Origin: Bombyx mori
Taxonomy: Eukaryota; Arthropoda; Insecta; Lepidoptera; Bombycidae
Reading direction: 5' to 3'
DNA length: 64,000 nucleotides
NCBI RefSeq assembly: GCF_030269925.1
Contig: NC_085110.1
Coordinates: forward strand, 6,634,001 to 6,698,000
Part shown: in pieces, positions 48,277 through 61,300 of the stretch
Layout of the letters: each line of letters starts with the position of its first letter
How positions within the stretch are numbered: the stretch's first letter is position 1
Notes under the pieces: generated by a model
Told to the model about the DNA's origin: nothing
Databases searched by the model: none
The model's input: only the letters and a program-made list of their open reading frames with translations
Position numbers and translations under genes: made by a program

Positions 48277-48805
48277 AGTACGCGTGGAACTAGTTGGCCG
48301 TGCCTTAGGTGGCGACAGGGGCGAGGGGACGGGTTGCCTACTGCTCATAACGCACATGAGACTGGACAGTGATGACTGAATAAATAAAAATGAATAAATG
48401 AAATAATAAATAAATAAAAAACAATTGAACTTTTAGAAGTTTATATTATACCTATCTAATTATGTATATTGTAATTAATAGTAAAATAAATTAATTATAT
48501 GAAATTCTTCTGACATATTTTAATGATGTATGAAATTAAATTACATATTTATTGAAATTATTGAAAATATTAATTATTTATTGAATTTAAATATTTTAAT
48601 GATATATGAAATTACTCTCACATATCCTCTGAATCACTTGATTCTGAACTCTCTGAACTTGATTCAGAATCATTTTGTAAGTTTATAATGATTTCGTCCA
48701 TCATAGTATCAAATCTCATATTAGTAATGACAGCAAGCGCCCCCGCCCCTCCGTCCCACCGCTCACATACCTAAAGCGCGGCCAACTAGTTCCGCGCGCA
48801 CAATA
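48277..48805. mobile_element. unclassified inverted-repeat element with a short acidic frame
   Basis: GGAACTAGTTGGCCGTGCCT at 48287 is matched by its inverse ctaaagcgcggccaactagtt near 48771-48791. Between them on the minus strand (48719-48618) is MRFDTMMDEIIINLQ followed by a Ser/Glu/Asp-rich stretch and a stop. It could be the start of a transposase gene, but I cannot assign it. Confidence 0.4.
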
Positions 48806-49140
48806 ACAAAAACACTTACATTGGATACACACGTCTGGTAACGGCCTTAGAAGGTGAGAGTTAAATATATGACATGATATTCTATGGTTCATTGGGGATG
48901 TTGCAGCGGTTGTGAGATGATTTATGATAATGTTCACTAATAATCTGATTATATTTAAGTTATATTTTTTGTATAGAAATACATATAGCTTTAAGATATG
49001 AACGGTGATTAAAATAATTACTATCGCATTTTAAAGGGTTTTTATTTGTTTATATTTTACTGAACATTATTGCTGATAAACATCCGATATAATAAATTTG
49101 AACAATACTTTGAGAATGAAAGAAGGGATAATAAAATAAA

Positions 49141-49146
49141 TTTATT
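49141..49146 (-). promoter_or_regulatory. candidate polyadenylation signal of the M16-like gene
   Basis: AATAAA on the minus strand about 130 nt after the stop; another overlaps the stop codon itself. This would give a short 3' UTR. Confidence 0.45.
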
Positions 49147-49276
49147 TATTAAACACTTTAAACATGGTTCACAAACAATGTAGCTTTTAGCGAATTTCAT
49201 TGACATTAGTTATCAAGGCATATTTCAACAATAAAATATTCATAAGTTTTATAGCTAAACTCAATCGACATAATAT

Positions 49277-49334
49277 TTATTTGTTGAGATGCGTAGCTTC
49301 GATCGAGTCAAAAGCTTCTAACTTGACATCCAAC
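49277..49334 (-). CDS. M16-like gene last exon and stop
   Basis: Acceptor ttttcag precedes 49334. It encodes LDVKLEAFDSIEATHLNK followed by TAA at 49279-49277. It was chosen because it restores the frame left by the previous exon and resembles the usual M16-like ending with a short (A/T)YDSIE-type motif. Confidence 0.8.
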
Positions 49335-52300
49335 CTGAAAAATAAAATTGTATTCGATTTTGAAAACGAACGTTATGATCTAAATATTGTATGTAACTTA
49401 CATTAAAGTTATAGATATGTAGTGTATACAAATATTTTGTTTTATAGTATTCGTTGTATATACGAATAAATATTGAAGAGAGTACGAAATAATGAAGAAG
49501 AATGCTAATCGTACCTACCTGTGTAGGTACAATACGCGGGGCAGAAAGAATTTGAGAGGGAGATGTAGTTGAAGAGAAGATCTAATAGTAATTCGACAGG
49601 TAAGATAAGTGAAGTCGACGAAGCTGTTAGGGGCCCGGGGTCGCATACGTGTATCCACTGATGAAGAGCAATCTTATCGGTGTGTGATCCTCTCAATCCT
49701 CACTAAACATCTTTCCCGTCCATCTTATTTTGCAAATCCAGCTCACCATTCTCGTGTAAGGCGAACGGTAGGTCATACCTTCTTTTTTTCCTACCTAAGC
49801 TGAGAGCCTGAGAGGCTATTTCAGCGTAACCTTAACTAGTAGGCGAGCTCACGGGCCTCAAACCTGACGACGTTGCTAACACGAACCCTAGCAAGAGTAG
49901 TGCTTCGCAGAATTTACCACCGGATCGGAAACGCGACCCACTGAGAAGATCCGACGAGAAACTCAGTGGGCTGTGTCTGAGGGTTAATTTACTTGTCGAG
50001 CCCTTCGTCGCAAGCGACGGGTTCCACGAGAACGATGACCGGTGCCTAAAAGTACCGTTAGTGGATCGGGAGGAACCGAAATGACGTGTTTGGGGCGACG
50101 TCGACTGCTTTCCATTCTGTCCGCAGGATCGGGAATGTAGTTACTTTATCGAAGTGGCGTCATACCGAATCACATTACAATACTGATAACATGGACTATA
50201 AGTAAAACAGAATTTCTCACTTTTCGAAGCTCGCCTGTATTTCGTTGACCTTGGACGGATGGCAGACGACGCACACGGTGGACTGAGACAAGTCGAAGAG
50301 CGCCGGCAGCCAGCGCCGCGCCGCGCCCTGCACCGCCTCCGCACTCACACACGAGATGGCGCTCACCAACTCTCTGCGGGAACAGACCGACTGGTTATTC
50401 GATACTTTTGAAGTCGTCGTGGCCTAAAGGATAATAAGACGTGCGGTGCGTTTGTGTTGAGCGATGCACCGGTTTTCGAATCCCAGGCGGATACCAATTT
50501 TTCTAATGAAATACGTACTTAACAAATGTTCACGATTGACTTCCATTGTGAAGGAATAACATCGTGTAATAAAAATCACACACTCGCAAAATTATAATTA
50601 CAATTACAAATTAAATTACAAAATTTTAAACACGGGTAGGTACTACCGCCCTGCCTGTTTCTGCCGTGAAGCAGCAATACGTTTCGGTTTGAAGGGAGGG
50701 ACAGCCGTTGTAACTATACTGAAACCTTAGAACTTATATCTCAAGGTGGGTGACGCATTTACGTTGTAGATTTCTATAGGCTCCAGTAACCACTTAACAC
50801 CAGGTGGGCTGTGAGCACGTCCAGCCATCTATGCAATTAAATAATAAAAAACTTATTAACATTCAAAATAGAAGTAGATACTTTTGAGGAAAAAGAAAAA
50901 AATGCACACGTTTTTGTAGCTGCTTTTACTCAGAGTAAATCCACCTTTATGCTTCGATGTCGAAAAAAAACTGGTCTGGACGTGAGTGTACTTTGGCTTA
51001 CTTATGTAATGTAGTAAATATGAAGTATTTAATTATATTGCTTACTTGTTGTATTGTTCTCCGACCCGTTCGACATACTTCAGGAGGGATAAACCGACGA
51101 CATCGGCAGGACTTTTCTCGTTCTCCACTACCTCAAACAAAGAAGCACTTCTGGCCGACGTGAATAAATCGTGATCAAATTCTCCACCGTCCAAAAATTC
51201 TTTCTGATGACAAAAAAAAAACCGACATTTCAGTATTGTTTTCGCCACTCAATATTTTATGACCAAAGTCACTCTGCCTACAAATTCGTTCAGCTAGTTT
51301 CATTTAGTCATTTCATATTTACACATTTGAACATACAGCGTGTTACTTTTTCGAAAAAAGTGCACTTTGGCTTAGTTACTGAATCATATAAAATCCTTAG
51401 AACAGTTTAGTTGTAGTTATGATATCGAAAAATTATATACAGCCTCGAATGGCAGCACACGAAAAACTTTAATGTTGATCATCCAATATATTATACCTTA
51501 TAGAATGATTAACTGTACAATTGAAAACATAAGTGGATGATACAATTTGCTAATTTTGAGAAAGCGAGCAACAAACCTTTGTTACTTGTACTTTTTCTTC
51601 ATACATATCTCCTTCATCATATGCAATTTCTAAAAACAGCCTTTAAGCTAAAGTTTTAAGGTCTAATGCGGTTTATATGTTTAACACCTTCATTCAAAGT
51701 AAAAACTAAAAAAAAAACTAAAATCCACTCACGTCTTGAATTTTTTTTACTCACCAGTATACTAATGGCTTTAGAATAGGCAGCGACGACGCTCGTGGCG
51801 CGATACAGCGATAGTATGAGTCGACCCTCGTTAAGCGACGCTCGTATGCCGTAACCGTAGGACAGGCCGGAGCCACGGATTTGACGCCACATCGGACCCT
51901 ATGGTTGTCAAAGGAAATATTAAAAATACATATTTTGTACTTAATAGTCACAGCCCACCTGGTTTTAAGTGGTTACCGAAGCCCGTAGACATCTAGAACG
52001 TAAATGCGCCACCCACCTTGAGATATGAGTTCTAAGGTCTCAGTATAGTTACTAGGGCTGCCCCACCCTTCAAACCGAAACGCGTTACTGCTTCACAGTA
52101 GAAATAGGCTGAGTGCGGGCGTACCTCGAGCTGCGTGAAGTAGTTGATGGCGACGAGTAGCGGCGCGACGGTGCGCGCGTCGTGCGTGTCGGGCCCGGCG
52201 CTGAGCTGCGTGAGGAAGCACGACTCGACGCCGCCGACGCCCACCACGAACCCGCCGCTGCGCTCCTGCAGCAGCTCCGAGTCGAAGTACAGGCGAGGCC

Positions 52301-55300
52301 TACACGTTATTATAATCTATTATCGATATTATTGAAATTAAAGACTTAACGATTAAAAGACTATTTGGCTTGAGCGACATTTTTTGGAACATTACAGGAG
52401 TTCCGTGCCATGTAAAGTTTAAAATATGAAAATAAATATCTTAACAAAAAGCTTCTTCAGCTATTCAAATGGTTATGGCAACTTAATTGAAGTTCCATTG
52501 AAAACATCAAACTGTTAAATCTATGCTAATGCTAAATCTTGCTAAATCTATATATATAAAGAAGTATATATATATAGAGAGAAAGGTAGATAAATATGAA
52601 AATGCCCGGAATTAAATAAAAATAACAATTTTGTTTTTCCTTTGATGAGTCCCCCGTCGGACGGATCCTTTTGTTTGTTTTAAGTTTATTTTATACAAAA
52701 GTTTAGGTCTTTTATTTGTCGATTGAGGCACTACGAATTCTGCCGGGTCAGCTAATTATAAATAAAACGCAACTTTGATTACAAAGCGGAATGTCGCTTA
52801 AAAAAAATAGGCTTTCACTCCTCGATATTATAATCAATCATTTGTGTATTATCCTACGTATTCATGACTGCGAAGTAATCCCGCACGTGTTTGCAGTAGA
52901 CAGTCGTTATATAGTGCAATTTAATCTTCGATCTAGTATGCCCGTAAGCTCAAAATCGTTTGTACTTATATTTATATAAAGTTTCTACATTATGTTCCTA
53001 ACAGACGACATTCTAATACTGTAGAATAAAAATCTACATGAAAATTTATGTATTCAATCGTAATAACTTTTTCATTACATTGACTTCAACAAATATCAAT
53101 CGCAGAAAATAAATACATATAAAATGAATGTGGAACTACTATTACATATTTTATTCTATTACTTAAATGAAAATATATTTTGTGGAGGTATACAATATCA
53201 CAGATTTAGGTCGGGTCGTACTATACTACGCATATCCGTCCATTTTTAATAAAACGACCAACGCCATGTACTGTATTTTGATTATGTTTAATTCCGGTTT
53301 TCATAGAAATATAGACCTTAAAAAAAACCCATATGATTCAGATTACTGGTGACGTACACATCCTTATTTCAACGAAACTAACTTTTTTACTTACTCAAGT
53401 GGCGTTATCTCGTTCTCTCTCACGAACCGTTTCCACGGCTCAGCGCTGAGCTTGTACCGATCGAAGTCCGCGGCCAGGTGTAGCCAGGCGTTCGCAGTTA
53501 GATTCCTGAAGGATCTCCTCGCTTCGTTGAGTATATTCTCAGCGCAGTCTCCACCGGCGTTCAGTTTTTCGACAAGTTGCTTCAGGAACTTGAGCTGCCT
53601 CAGGACCGAGCACCAGTGCACGTTGCTGTCTTCGCAGTACACGTAGTCCCGGAGGGTCGCGTACGCCATTGTGTTACCGTTCCTGCGAAACTTAACGAAC
53701 AAAGTATAGTTGACGAGGTTATCCCTCTGCGTTTCAGTTTGAAGATTTCTGTTTATTGCTTAGGTTGGTGGACGAGCTCACGGCCCACCTGGTGTCAAGC
53801 GGTTACCGGAGCCCATAGATATCTAGAACGTAAATGCTGCCACCTACCTTGAGATATAAGTTCTAAGGTCTCAGTATAGTTACAACAGCTGTCCCACCCT
53901 TCAAACCGAAACGCATTACTGCTTCACGGCAGAAATAGACAGGGTGATGGCACCTACCCGTGCGGACTTAGAAGAGATCCTACCACCAGTAAAGTAAAGA
54001 AATAAGAGATCGGAGACCGGGCTATATCCAAGCAAATACCAGATTCATGATGTGATATCTTGCTGATGCCTTGGTAAATGCTTTAACATCAGGTAGATAC
54101 TAAGGCCGACTGCCTATTGTAATAGCAATTATAAGCAATTTGTATAATAATACTACTGTATGTGGGAACGTAAATCTGTTCCATCCACTAAATCTTATAT
54201 TCCTCAAATAAACAACAGCTATTTTTGGCAAATGGTGTGATAGAGTAAAATAGAAAATCCCTGATAGTCTTCTAGTGCACCCATATTGCCAGACTACAAA
54301 CAAAATTTTACATTTTTTTTACAATTGGCTAATTTTGAACATTAATCACTATTCTATTGCCAGACTTTAATTTTTCCAACTTGAGTTAGATCACACTGGC
54401 ATAAAATTGCTTTTTAAGAATATCTCTTACCAATTCATAGTATATAGCGTCTACTTTACCTGTGCGCCTTCGTTGATCAACCTCTGAGCGAAAACCAAGA
54501 GTCTCTCTTTAGTAATTTCCGCTTTGTAAAGAACTTCATACAAATGGTTAACTACTTCTTCATAATCTTTTGGCTCGCACTGAAATGAACAATAATTTCG
54601 TTACAAATTAATATACCATTCGCAAATAATATGATTTTGTATTGTATTGTAATATATGTATTTACTGTCTAATATGATTTGAATTATCAGCAGAGAGCAG
54701 CAGACATACTAGTCGCAACAAAATTATTATTTTTTTATAAAAATCAACAATCGTTTAAGCGATTAATAAAACAAACTAAAGTAAGGGTGAAATGTATTGT
54801 CTAAAGCAGTCTTTCTCAAAGTGGGCGATAACGCCCCCTTGGGGGCGTTTGAAACCTAGAGGGGGGCGTTAAGGGGCCCAGAAAAAAATGGGGGGCATTG
54901 ATATGGGTTAGGGGGGCGATGTATCTAATTTCATTTACTTTATATAGTATTTAAATTTCACTAAAATTAAAACCCATCTACTACACAATAACGAATAATT
55001 AGTTTATATTTCTACCCTGTATGATGTTATAAAAACTTAAAATACTTAACATAGATTTCGTAGGAGAGTCCGCACACCGTGTAAGTTGTAACAATTGTAA
55101 CAAAAAGTCAAGTTGTGACAAGTTTCTGCGGATAAAGGAACATGATCGATGATAGTTAAAAAAATAGAGCAATTTTACCTTAATTACATTGCACCAGAAA
55201 TTATTTTAAACATTAGAAAAAAAACTACTATGCAGAGTTTTAAAATATTATACATACGTAAACTAACATAAATTGAGGTTTTCTTTACTTTATCTCTTTT

Positions 55301-58300
55301 TTTAACATAAGGGCATTTTACAGCATTTTCCTAGCATTTTATAAGAAATTACTAATGTAAGAATCATAATTTTTTATATAAAATGGAAATACGTATATAA
55401 TTATTGTTCAAAAAGTTGTCTTAGAATATATTTTTTTTACAATTAACCTATTACCGTCCAGTGTCAAGCATTGTTCACTATTTCTATTCAGTAATAGGTC
55501 GGGGAAAAAGTTTCTACGCATTTTTTAAGAAAATTCACAACATTTTTTAATATAGTTTATTTACATTTAACTAAAGTAAGTATGTACCATTTTGTTCGAT
55601 AACTTTTTGCCATCATGTAGGTAGGAACATGATCTCATTGCTATAAAAATTTTGGGGCTTTTGATCAAAATACCAATTGTCGCGCAATTGGTTTTGGCAG
55701 TCCTCTCTTGATGTTAACCTGACACTGCCTAAAGAATTCTGAAGAGACCGAAACAGGTGGAAAACTGTTGGTGCAAGGTCAAGACTATACGGCGGATGCA
55801 TTAACACCTCCCAGCCAAGCTCTCTTAATTTTTACTGAGTGGCTAAAGATGTCTGAGGTCTAGCGTTAACATGATGAAAAACCACACCCCTTCTGTTAAG
55901 TAATTCCGGCCGCTTTCTCTCAACTTCTTGCTTTAATCTCATCAGTTGTTCGCAGTAGAGTTCAGAATCGATGGTCCTGCCTGGTGGTAACAGCTTCTAA
56001 TGAATAATGCCCTACCAATCCAACCACACACACAGCATCACCTTGTTGCGAGTTAACCCGGGTCTCGCCACAGTGGTGGCGGCCCGCCTACATGCCGACT
56101 GCCGTGAGAAGCTCTGCGGCAGGCCATCGGCGAGGCCAAGTCTCAGAGCATGAAGACGCTCCTGGAGACGCTCGATTACGATCCCTGGGGGCGCCCGTAC
56201 CAGACGGTACGCAGAAATTGCGACCGCGGGCGCTCCCGGTGACGGAGCATCTCCAGCCTCAGCAGCTGCGGGATATTGTCTCCGGGCTGTTCCCGCGGAT
56301 GGAGAGGGACTTCGAGCCCCCCTTCATGGGCGTGCTGCCACGCAATGACGTGAGCGGTGATGCCCCTGCTGAGGTGGTCCCTCCGAGGATCTCGGAGGAG
56401 GAGATCCGTGCGGAGCAGTTCGGATTCAGGGAGGGCCGCTTGATCACCGACGCGGTGATGCGCGTGCGCGCCCTCTCTGATGAGGCTGGGGCGGGGTTGC
56501 ACTGGCGGTGTCTCTGGACATCGCCAACGCGTTCAACACCCTGCCCTGGTCGTTGATCGCGGGGGCGCTGCAGTATCACGGCGTCCCTGCGTATCTCCGT
56601 CGGCTGATCGGGTCCTACCTCGAGGATAGGTCGGTCGTGTGCATCGGGCACGGTGAGACGGTGCTCCGCTTCCCCGTCGAGCGCGGTGTTCCACAGGGGT
56701 CGGTCCTTGGCCCTCTCTTGTGGAACATCGGCTATGATTGGGTCCTGCGGAGCGCCCTTAGCGCTCCTCTCCCGGGTCTGAGTATAGTTTGCTACGCGGA
56801 CGACACTTTGGTCGTGGCCCGGGGGAAGGATTTGCGCGAGTCTGCTCGTCTTTCCGGCGCGGGGGTGGCCTTCGTCATCGGCAGGATCCGACGGCTGGGT
56901 CGGGACGTGGCGCTCGATAAATCCCAGGCCCTGTTGTTTCACGGGGCCCGGAGAGCGCCGCCTCAGAGGGCCCACCTCGTGATCGGAGGCGTTCGCGTCG
57001 AGATCGAGGCAACTGGGTTCCGGTACCTCGGTCTTGTACTGGACGGTCGTTGGAGCTTCCGCGCTCACTTTGAAAGATTAGGTCCCCAACTGATGGCGGC
57101 CGCCGGCTCGTTAAGTCGGCTGTTGCCGAACGTCGGGGGGCCTGACGTCAGCGTCGCCAACTCGACATTCGTCAAGGTGGGAGATAGAGTTCTACAACTT
57201 GGTAGTTTCCAACAAACCCTACTATGAAAAGTTGGTAGATCTACCACCATCTACCACCCATACTTTTCAAGTTTTTTAGAGACCCTCCAATAAGAATCTG
57301 GCATCCTTAATTTACTTTTTGATTGGATAAGACATATTTGAACTTTTTTTATTAGAAATCCAATGGTAAAACAGAATTACAGGCCGCTAATATTCTTATT
57401 TTTCCCATAGTTGAGAATATTTTTTATTGTAATGCATCTTTTTTAATTTTCGACGAGGAGAATTTTCTTCATTTTCACTTACACTTTCACTCATTTTGAT
57501 AGTGTTCAATTGAAACGTTTTAAAAATTACAATCAGTTATTTGTTAATTGAATCGGGCTAGATATAGAGTTCAATATTATTTTCATGGAGGTTTGATTTG
57601 AACTTTTTGAAAACTTCAAAAGTTGGTAGATAAAGTGGTAGGTTTGATTACGACACTAAAAGTTGGTAGATCTACCGAAAAGTTGGTAGAGTTGGCAACG
57701 CTGCCTGACGTGGTGGTGCGCCGCCTCTACACGGAGGTGGTGCGGTCGATAGCACTGTACGGGGCTCCCGTGTGGTGCCATGCCCTGACCCGCGACAACG
57801 TTGCGGCGTTGTGACGTCCGCAGTGCGCGATTGCGGTCAGGGCAGTTCGTGGATACCGCACCGTCTCGTTCGAGGCGGCGTGCGTGCTAACTGGGACGCC
57901 CTGGGACCTGGAAGCAGAGGCGCTCGCTGCGGATCACGTGTGGCGATGCGATCTCCGCTCCAGGGGAGAGACACGTCCCGATGCGGCGGAAGTTCGAGTG
58001 CGGAAGCTTCAATCTCGGCGTGCCGACGGACCGTCGAGGCGATCCGCCCGGTCCTCTCGGACTGGGTAAATCGCGACCGAGGAGTCTCACATTCCGAGCG
58101 ACGCAGGTGCTCACGGGACACGCGTTTTTCGGTCGCTACCTGCACCTCGTCGCCCGGAGGGAGCCGACGCCGAAGTGCCAACACTGCAGTGGCTGCAACG
58201 AGGACACGGCGGAGCACACGCTCGCATACTGCCCCGTTTTCGCGGAGCAGCGCCGCGTCCTCGTTGCAAAAATAGGACCGGACTTGTCGCTTCCGACCGT

Positions 58301-61300
58301 CGTGGCTACGATGCTCGGCAGCGACGAGTCCTGACAGGCGATGCTCGACTTCTGCCAGTCGACCATCTCGCAGAAGGAGGCAGTCTCCTCCCGGTGATGG
58401 TCACGGGGCGACCTAAGGGGGTTGAGGCTGTGCCGCACGCTACCGTCACTCTAGCGCGCTAGCACCAGAAGGACGGGAGGGCGCGTCGGCGGCTGCGGAC
58501 TGCGATGCGGTCCGCTTTTTCGTCGTCGCTGTCGTCACCGAACATACTGTAGAAGAGCAACCCGGTCGGCGGTGTATCGCGTTCCGACCCGGCAGGCTGG
58601 TTCTGGCCCAGCGGGGTATCCCGAAACACCAGCGACATCGCCCGGGCGGCTTGGTAGGGCCGCCGTACCGCGGAGACCGACGTCGTTGGTCGTCGACTAT
58701 CGCCTCGACGACCCGTCGGTCGGGCGTCCTCGGAGTAGCGCCGCATGTCTGGTTGTAGTGTTGACCGCGGGAACCCCTCTACTCTGACCGGGTTCTGACC
58801 CCGGACGGAGATCGGACGTCGGGTGTAAGAGTGCAGGGGAGTCGTTTAGTGGGTGGGCCCTAAAATCCTTGGGCCCACAATCTGCTCTCAACATCTGCAG
58901 ATCGTTGAGTCTCACATACCCCGCGCGCCACCTAGGCGCAGGGACCTCGTAGGAGGTTCGGACCCTTTCCGAAAAAAAAAAAGGATCGCCACAGTCTGTG
59001 AAGCCTGACCGGCCTTTGACCACAACCTTTTTCGCACGTCCCTGTCGTACATGATCCAATTTTCATCTTCTTCAAAAATGGTTCGGTTTCATTACGTCGT
59101 AATAAAGAGTCACAAATGAGTACACGGTTTATTGGGTTTCTATCAGTGAGCTCTTAAGGTACCCAAATATCGAGCTTTTTTGTGTACCCAGTTTTTATTC
59201 AAATGCGCCAAAACTGTTTTGTGGTCAATTCCCAGTTCTTCAGTTACGTCGTAACTACTGATATGCCGATCTTGCTCCACTTTTTCAAAAATGACATCGA
59301 TTTTATCCGTAATAGGGCGACCAGAGCGACGTGCATTTTTGACATCATAAGTTATTATTGTTAGTAGTATTATTTACTAGTCGAAATATAAAATTTTAAT
59401 TATCTTATGATGAGAATCTTGTATTCATGAGAAAAATATTCAACAAAAATAGTTTCGTTCTAATAAATTCGTACAATAATAGTACAGTGAAATAGCAATG
59501 TATTTTGGTAATTCTGAATTTAAACAAACATGTTGATGAGAAGAATTCATTTTTACTTTGCAAATTTGTAAATACACGCTCTGTAGCAATGTACGTACAT
59601 ATAATAATATGAAGAAACAAAAATAGCATCTACAAATTAGTACTACGTGGTACTACATTTACTAAAATTAATACAACATTTATTAATAAAATTAATGAAA
59701 TTGTGGTTATAAAGTTTTAGGGGTGTATAAAAAATGGGGGGCGCTGAAAAATAATTGATTTTCAAAGGGGGCGGTAAAAGAAATAAGTTTGATAATCACT
59801 GGTCTAAAGGCTGCTTATATTCAACTTCAAACCAAATTCTACACCTCATATGCGAAAATAGACAAATTGTTAGTCCTGAGACTCACACTTTGCCCTATAT
59901 AAATATAAATCAGAGTGGGAGAGGGAGTGTAATGATCATATTTCACTCTCTTTTTCTGGTTGGATCCTTCGGAATCACTCTAGGTGTTTTCAGGACTCCC
60001 AAGCACCGGTCACCGCCCTAACTAATCAACAGACTTTCAAGCACAGGTCACCGGCAGCCCACACACACACAGTCCACTGAATTTCTCAGTGGGTCGCGTT
60101 TCCGAGCCAATGCTAGATTCTGCAAAGCACTGCTCTTGCTAAGGCTAGTGTTAACAAATTCTCTCAGATTGAGCCCATGAGCTCACCTACCCGTCCGGGC
60201 TTAACTGGAATAGCCTCTTAGACTACCAGCCAATCTCGTATCTCGTATGTCGTATCACTCTTGTTAGAGCGGTCGTGGTCGTCATTCAGTATCATTGGAG
60301 TGGGCAGATGTTATGCGCCTCACGAGCAATCGCCACTCCTCGCGGTTTGTGGTGAGCCTGGTACACTCATGCAAACCGCCAACTGCCGACTTGATCTGGT
60401 CGGTCCATCGCATGGGCACCCTTCCACGCGAACTTCTTTGAGAACTCGGCATTAAGCCGCGTCTTTCGGCGCTCGTGCATGGACGTATACTATCATTTTT
60501 TGGACATGTCTCCCGGCGAGGAAATGACTCCATAGAGCGCCTTGTCGTTCAGGGCAGGGTGGAAGGCACCAGCCAATAGGTAGGGGAAAAAATGTCTCGT
60601 AGACTCACCCAAGTCTTAATTCTGATAAAGTTGCCGAACTTTCCAACGCTGAAGCTCGCGGATTCATCGAGGCCTATATTGTTACTGAACATGACAGTTA
60701 ACTGTTCGGTGGCCGATATGATTTGTTCGTGCGGTATCAGTGTGTCGTCGCGGTACACCGGACACTCGGCTAGACCGTTCAGGTGCAGCGGCAACCAACT
60801 CCGGGTCGCAGCGTCAACTGATGACGTATCCATTATAATGTTTATCTGCCGACAAAAAAATAATCACATTATTCTGCGCCTATTAACCGGCTATTTATCA
60901 AATATCATTATTACCCGGCTATGTATGAATATATCTGATATATAGCGGCTCCTGCTTACTTCCTCTTCTTATTTTTCTGCCTGAACTATCTTTCACCCTA
61001 ACATTTGTTATGTACTGGTCCTAAAGTGTTACAAACTCTACCAGCATCTATCTTTTTTTATGTAAATCAATCATTTCACATCAAATATTTGATCTCAAAC
61101 AGCATTTTTCAGATGTTTTTTATTTCAACTATCTTATAATGTTTCTACTTGGTGGTCATTCGGTACTGGAGCCTATAGGTATCACTGCGCGAATAGAGCT
61201 GCACAGATCAAATACACATAGTTAAATTACTGTTGTAAGAAATAATATTGGTACTCACATAAACGAAGTTAGTTTTTAGATTGTGCAGTCTGGTGTAGAG

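Larger units (their letters stand above)
55494..59345 (-). pseudogene. mariner transposon with broken transposase, split by a LINE
   Basis: The left TIR taggtcggggaaaaagtt is at about 55495. The minus-strand transposase C-terminal part (55807-55613) has HPPYSLDLAPTVFHLFRSL, where mariner has a catalytic Asp in place of the Val of TVF, so the DDD triad is lost. The N-terminal half lies at 58996-59345 (RSGRPITDKID, then helix-turn-helix residues SSYDVTEELGIDHKTV). The first about 60 residues and the second TIR are missing near 59345. Confidence 0.8.
54807..59801. mobile_element. outer hAT-type element, interrupted
   Basis: Left end CAGTCTTTCTCAAAGTGG; right end, reversed, CAGTGATTATCAAACTT. 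Both are followed by runs of GCCCCC. The 8-bp target duplication GTCTAAAG is exact (54799-54806 and 59802-59809). Its own sequence is about 54807-55493 and 59350-59801; the rest is a mariner with further insertions. No hAT transposase frame was seen, so it is non-autonomous. Confidence 0.85.

Noticed and set aside
56176..57068. Long minus-strand frames (108 and 269 codons) over the LINE
   Set aside because: Antisense shadows in GC-rich coding DNA; the + strand holds the YADD reverse transcriptase.
58459..59059. Minus-strand frames of 95-120 codons
   Set aside because: They cover the GC-rich 3' UTR of the LINE; no domain and no splice context.
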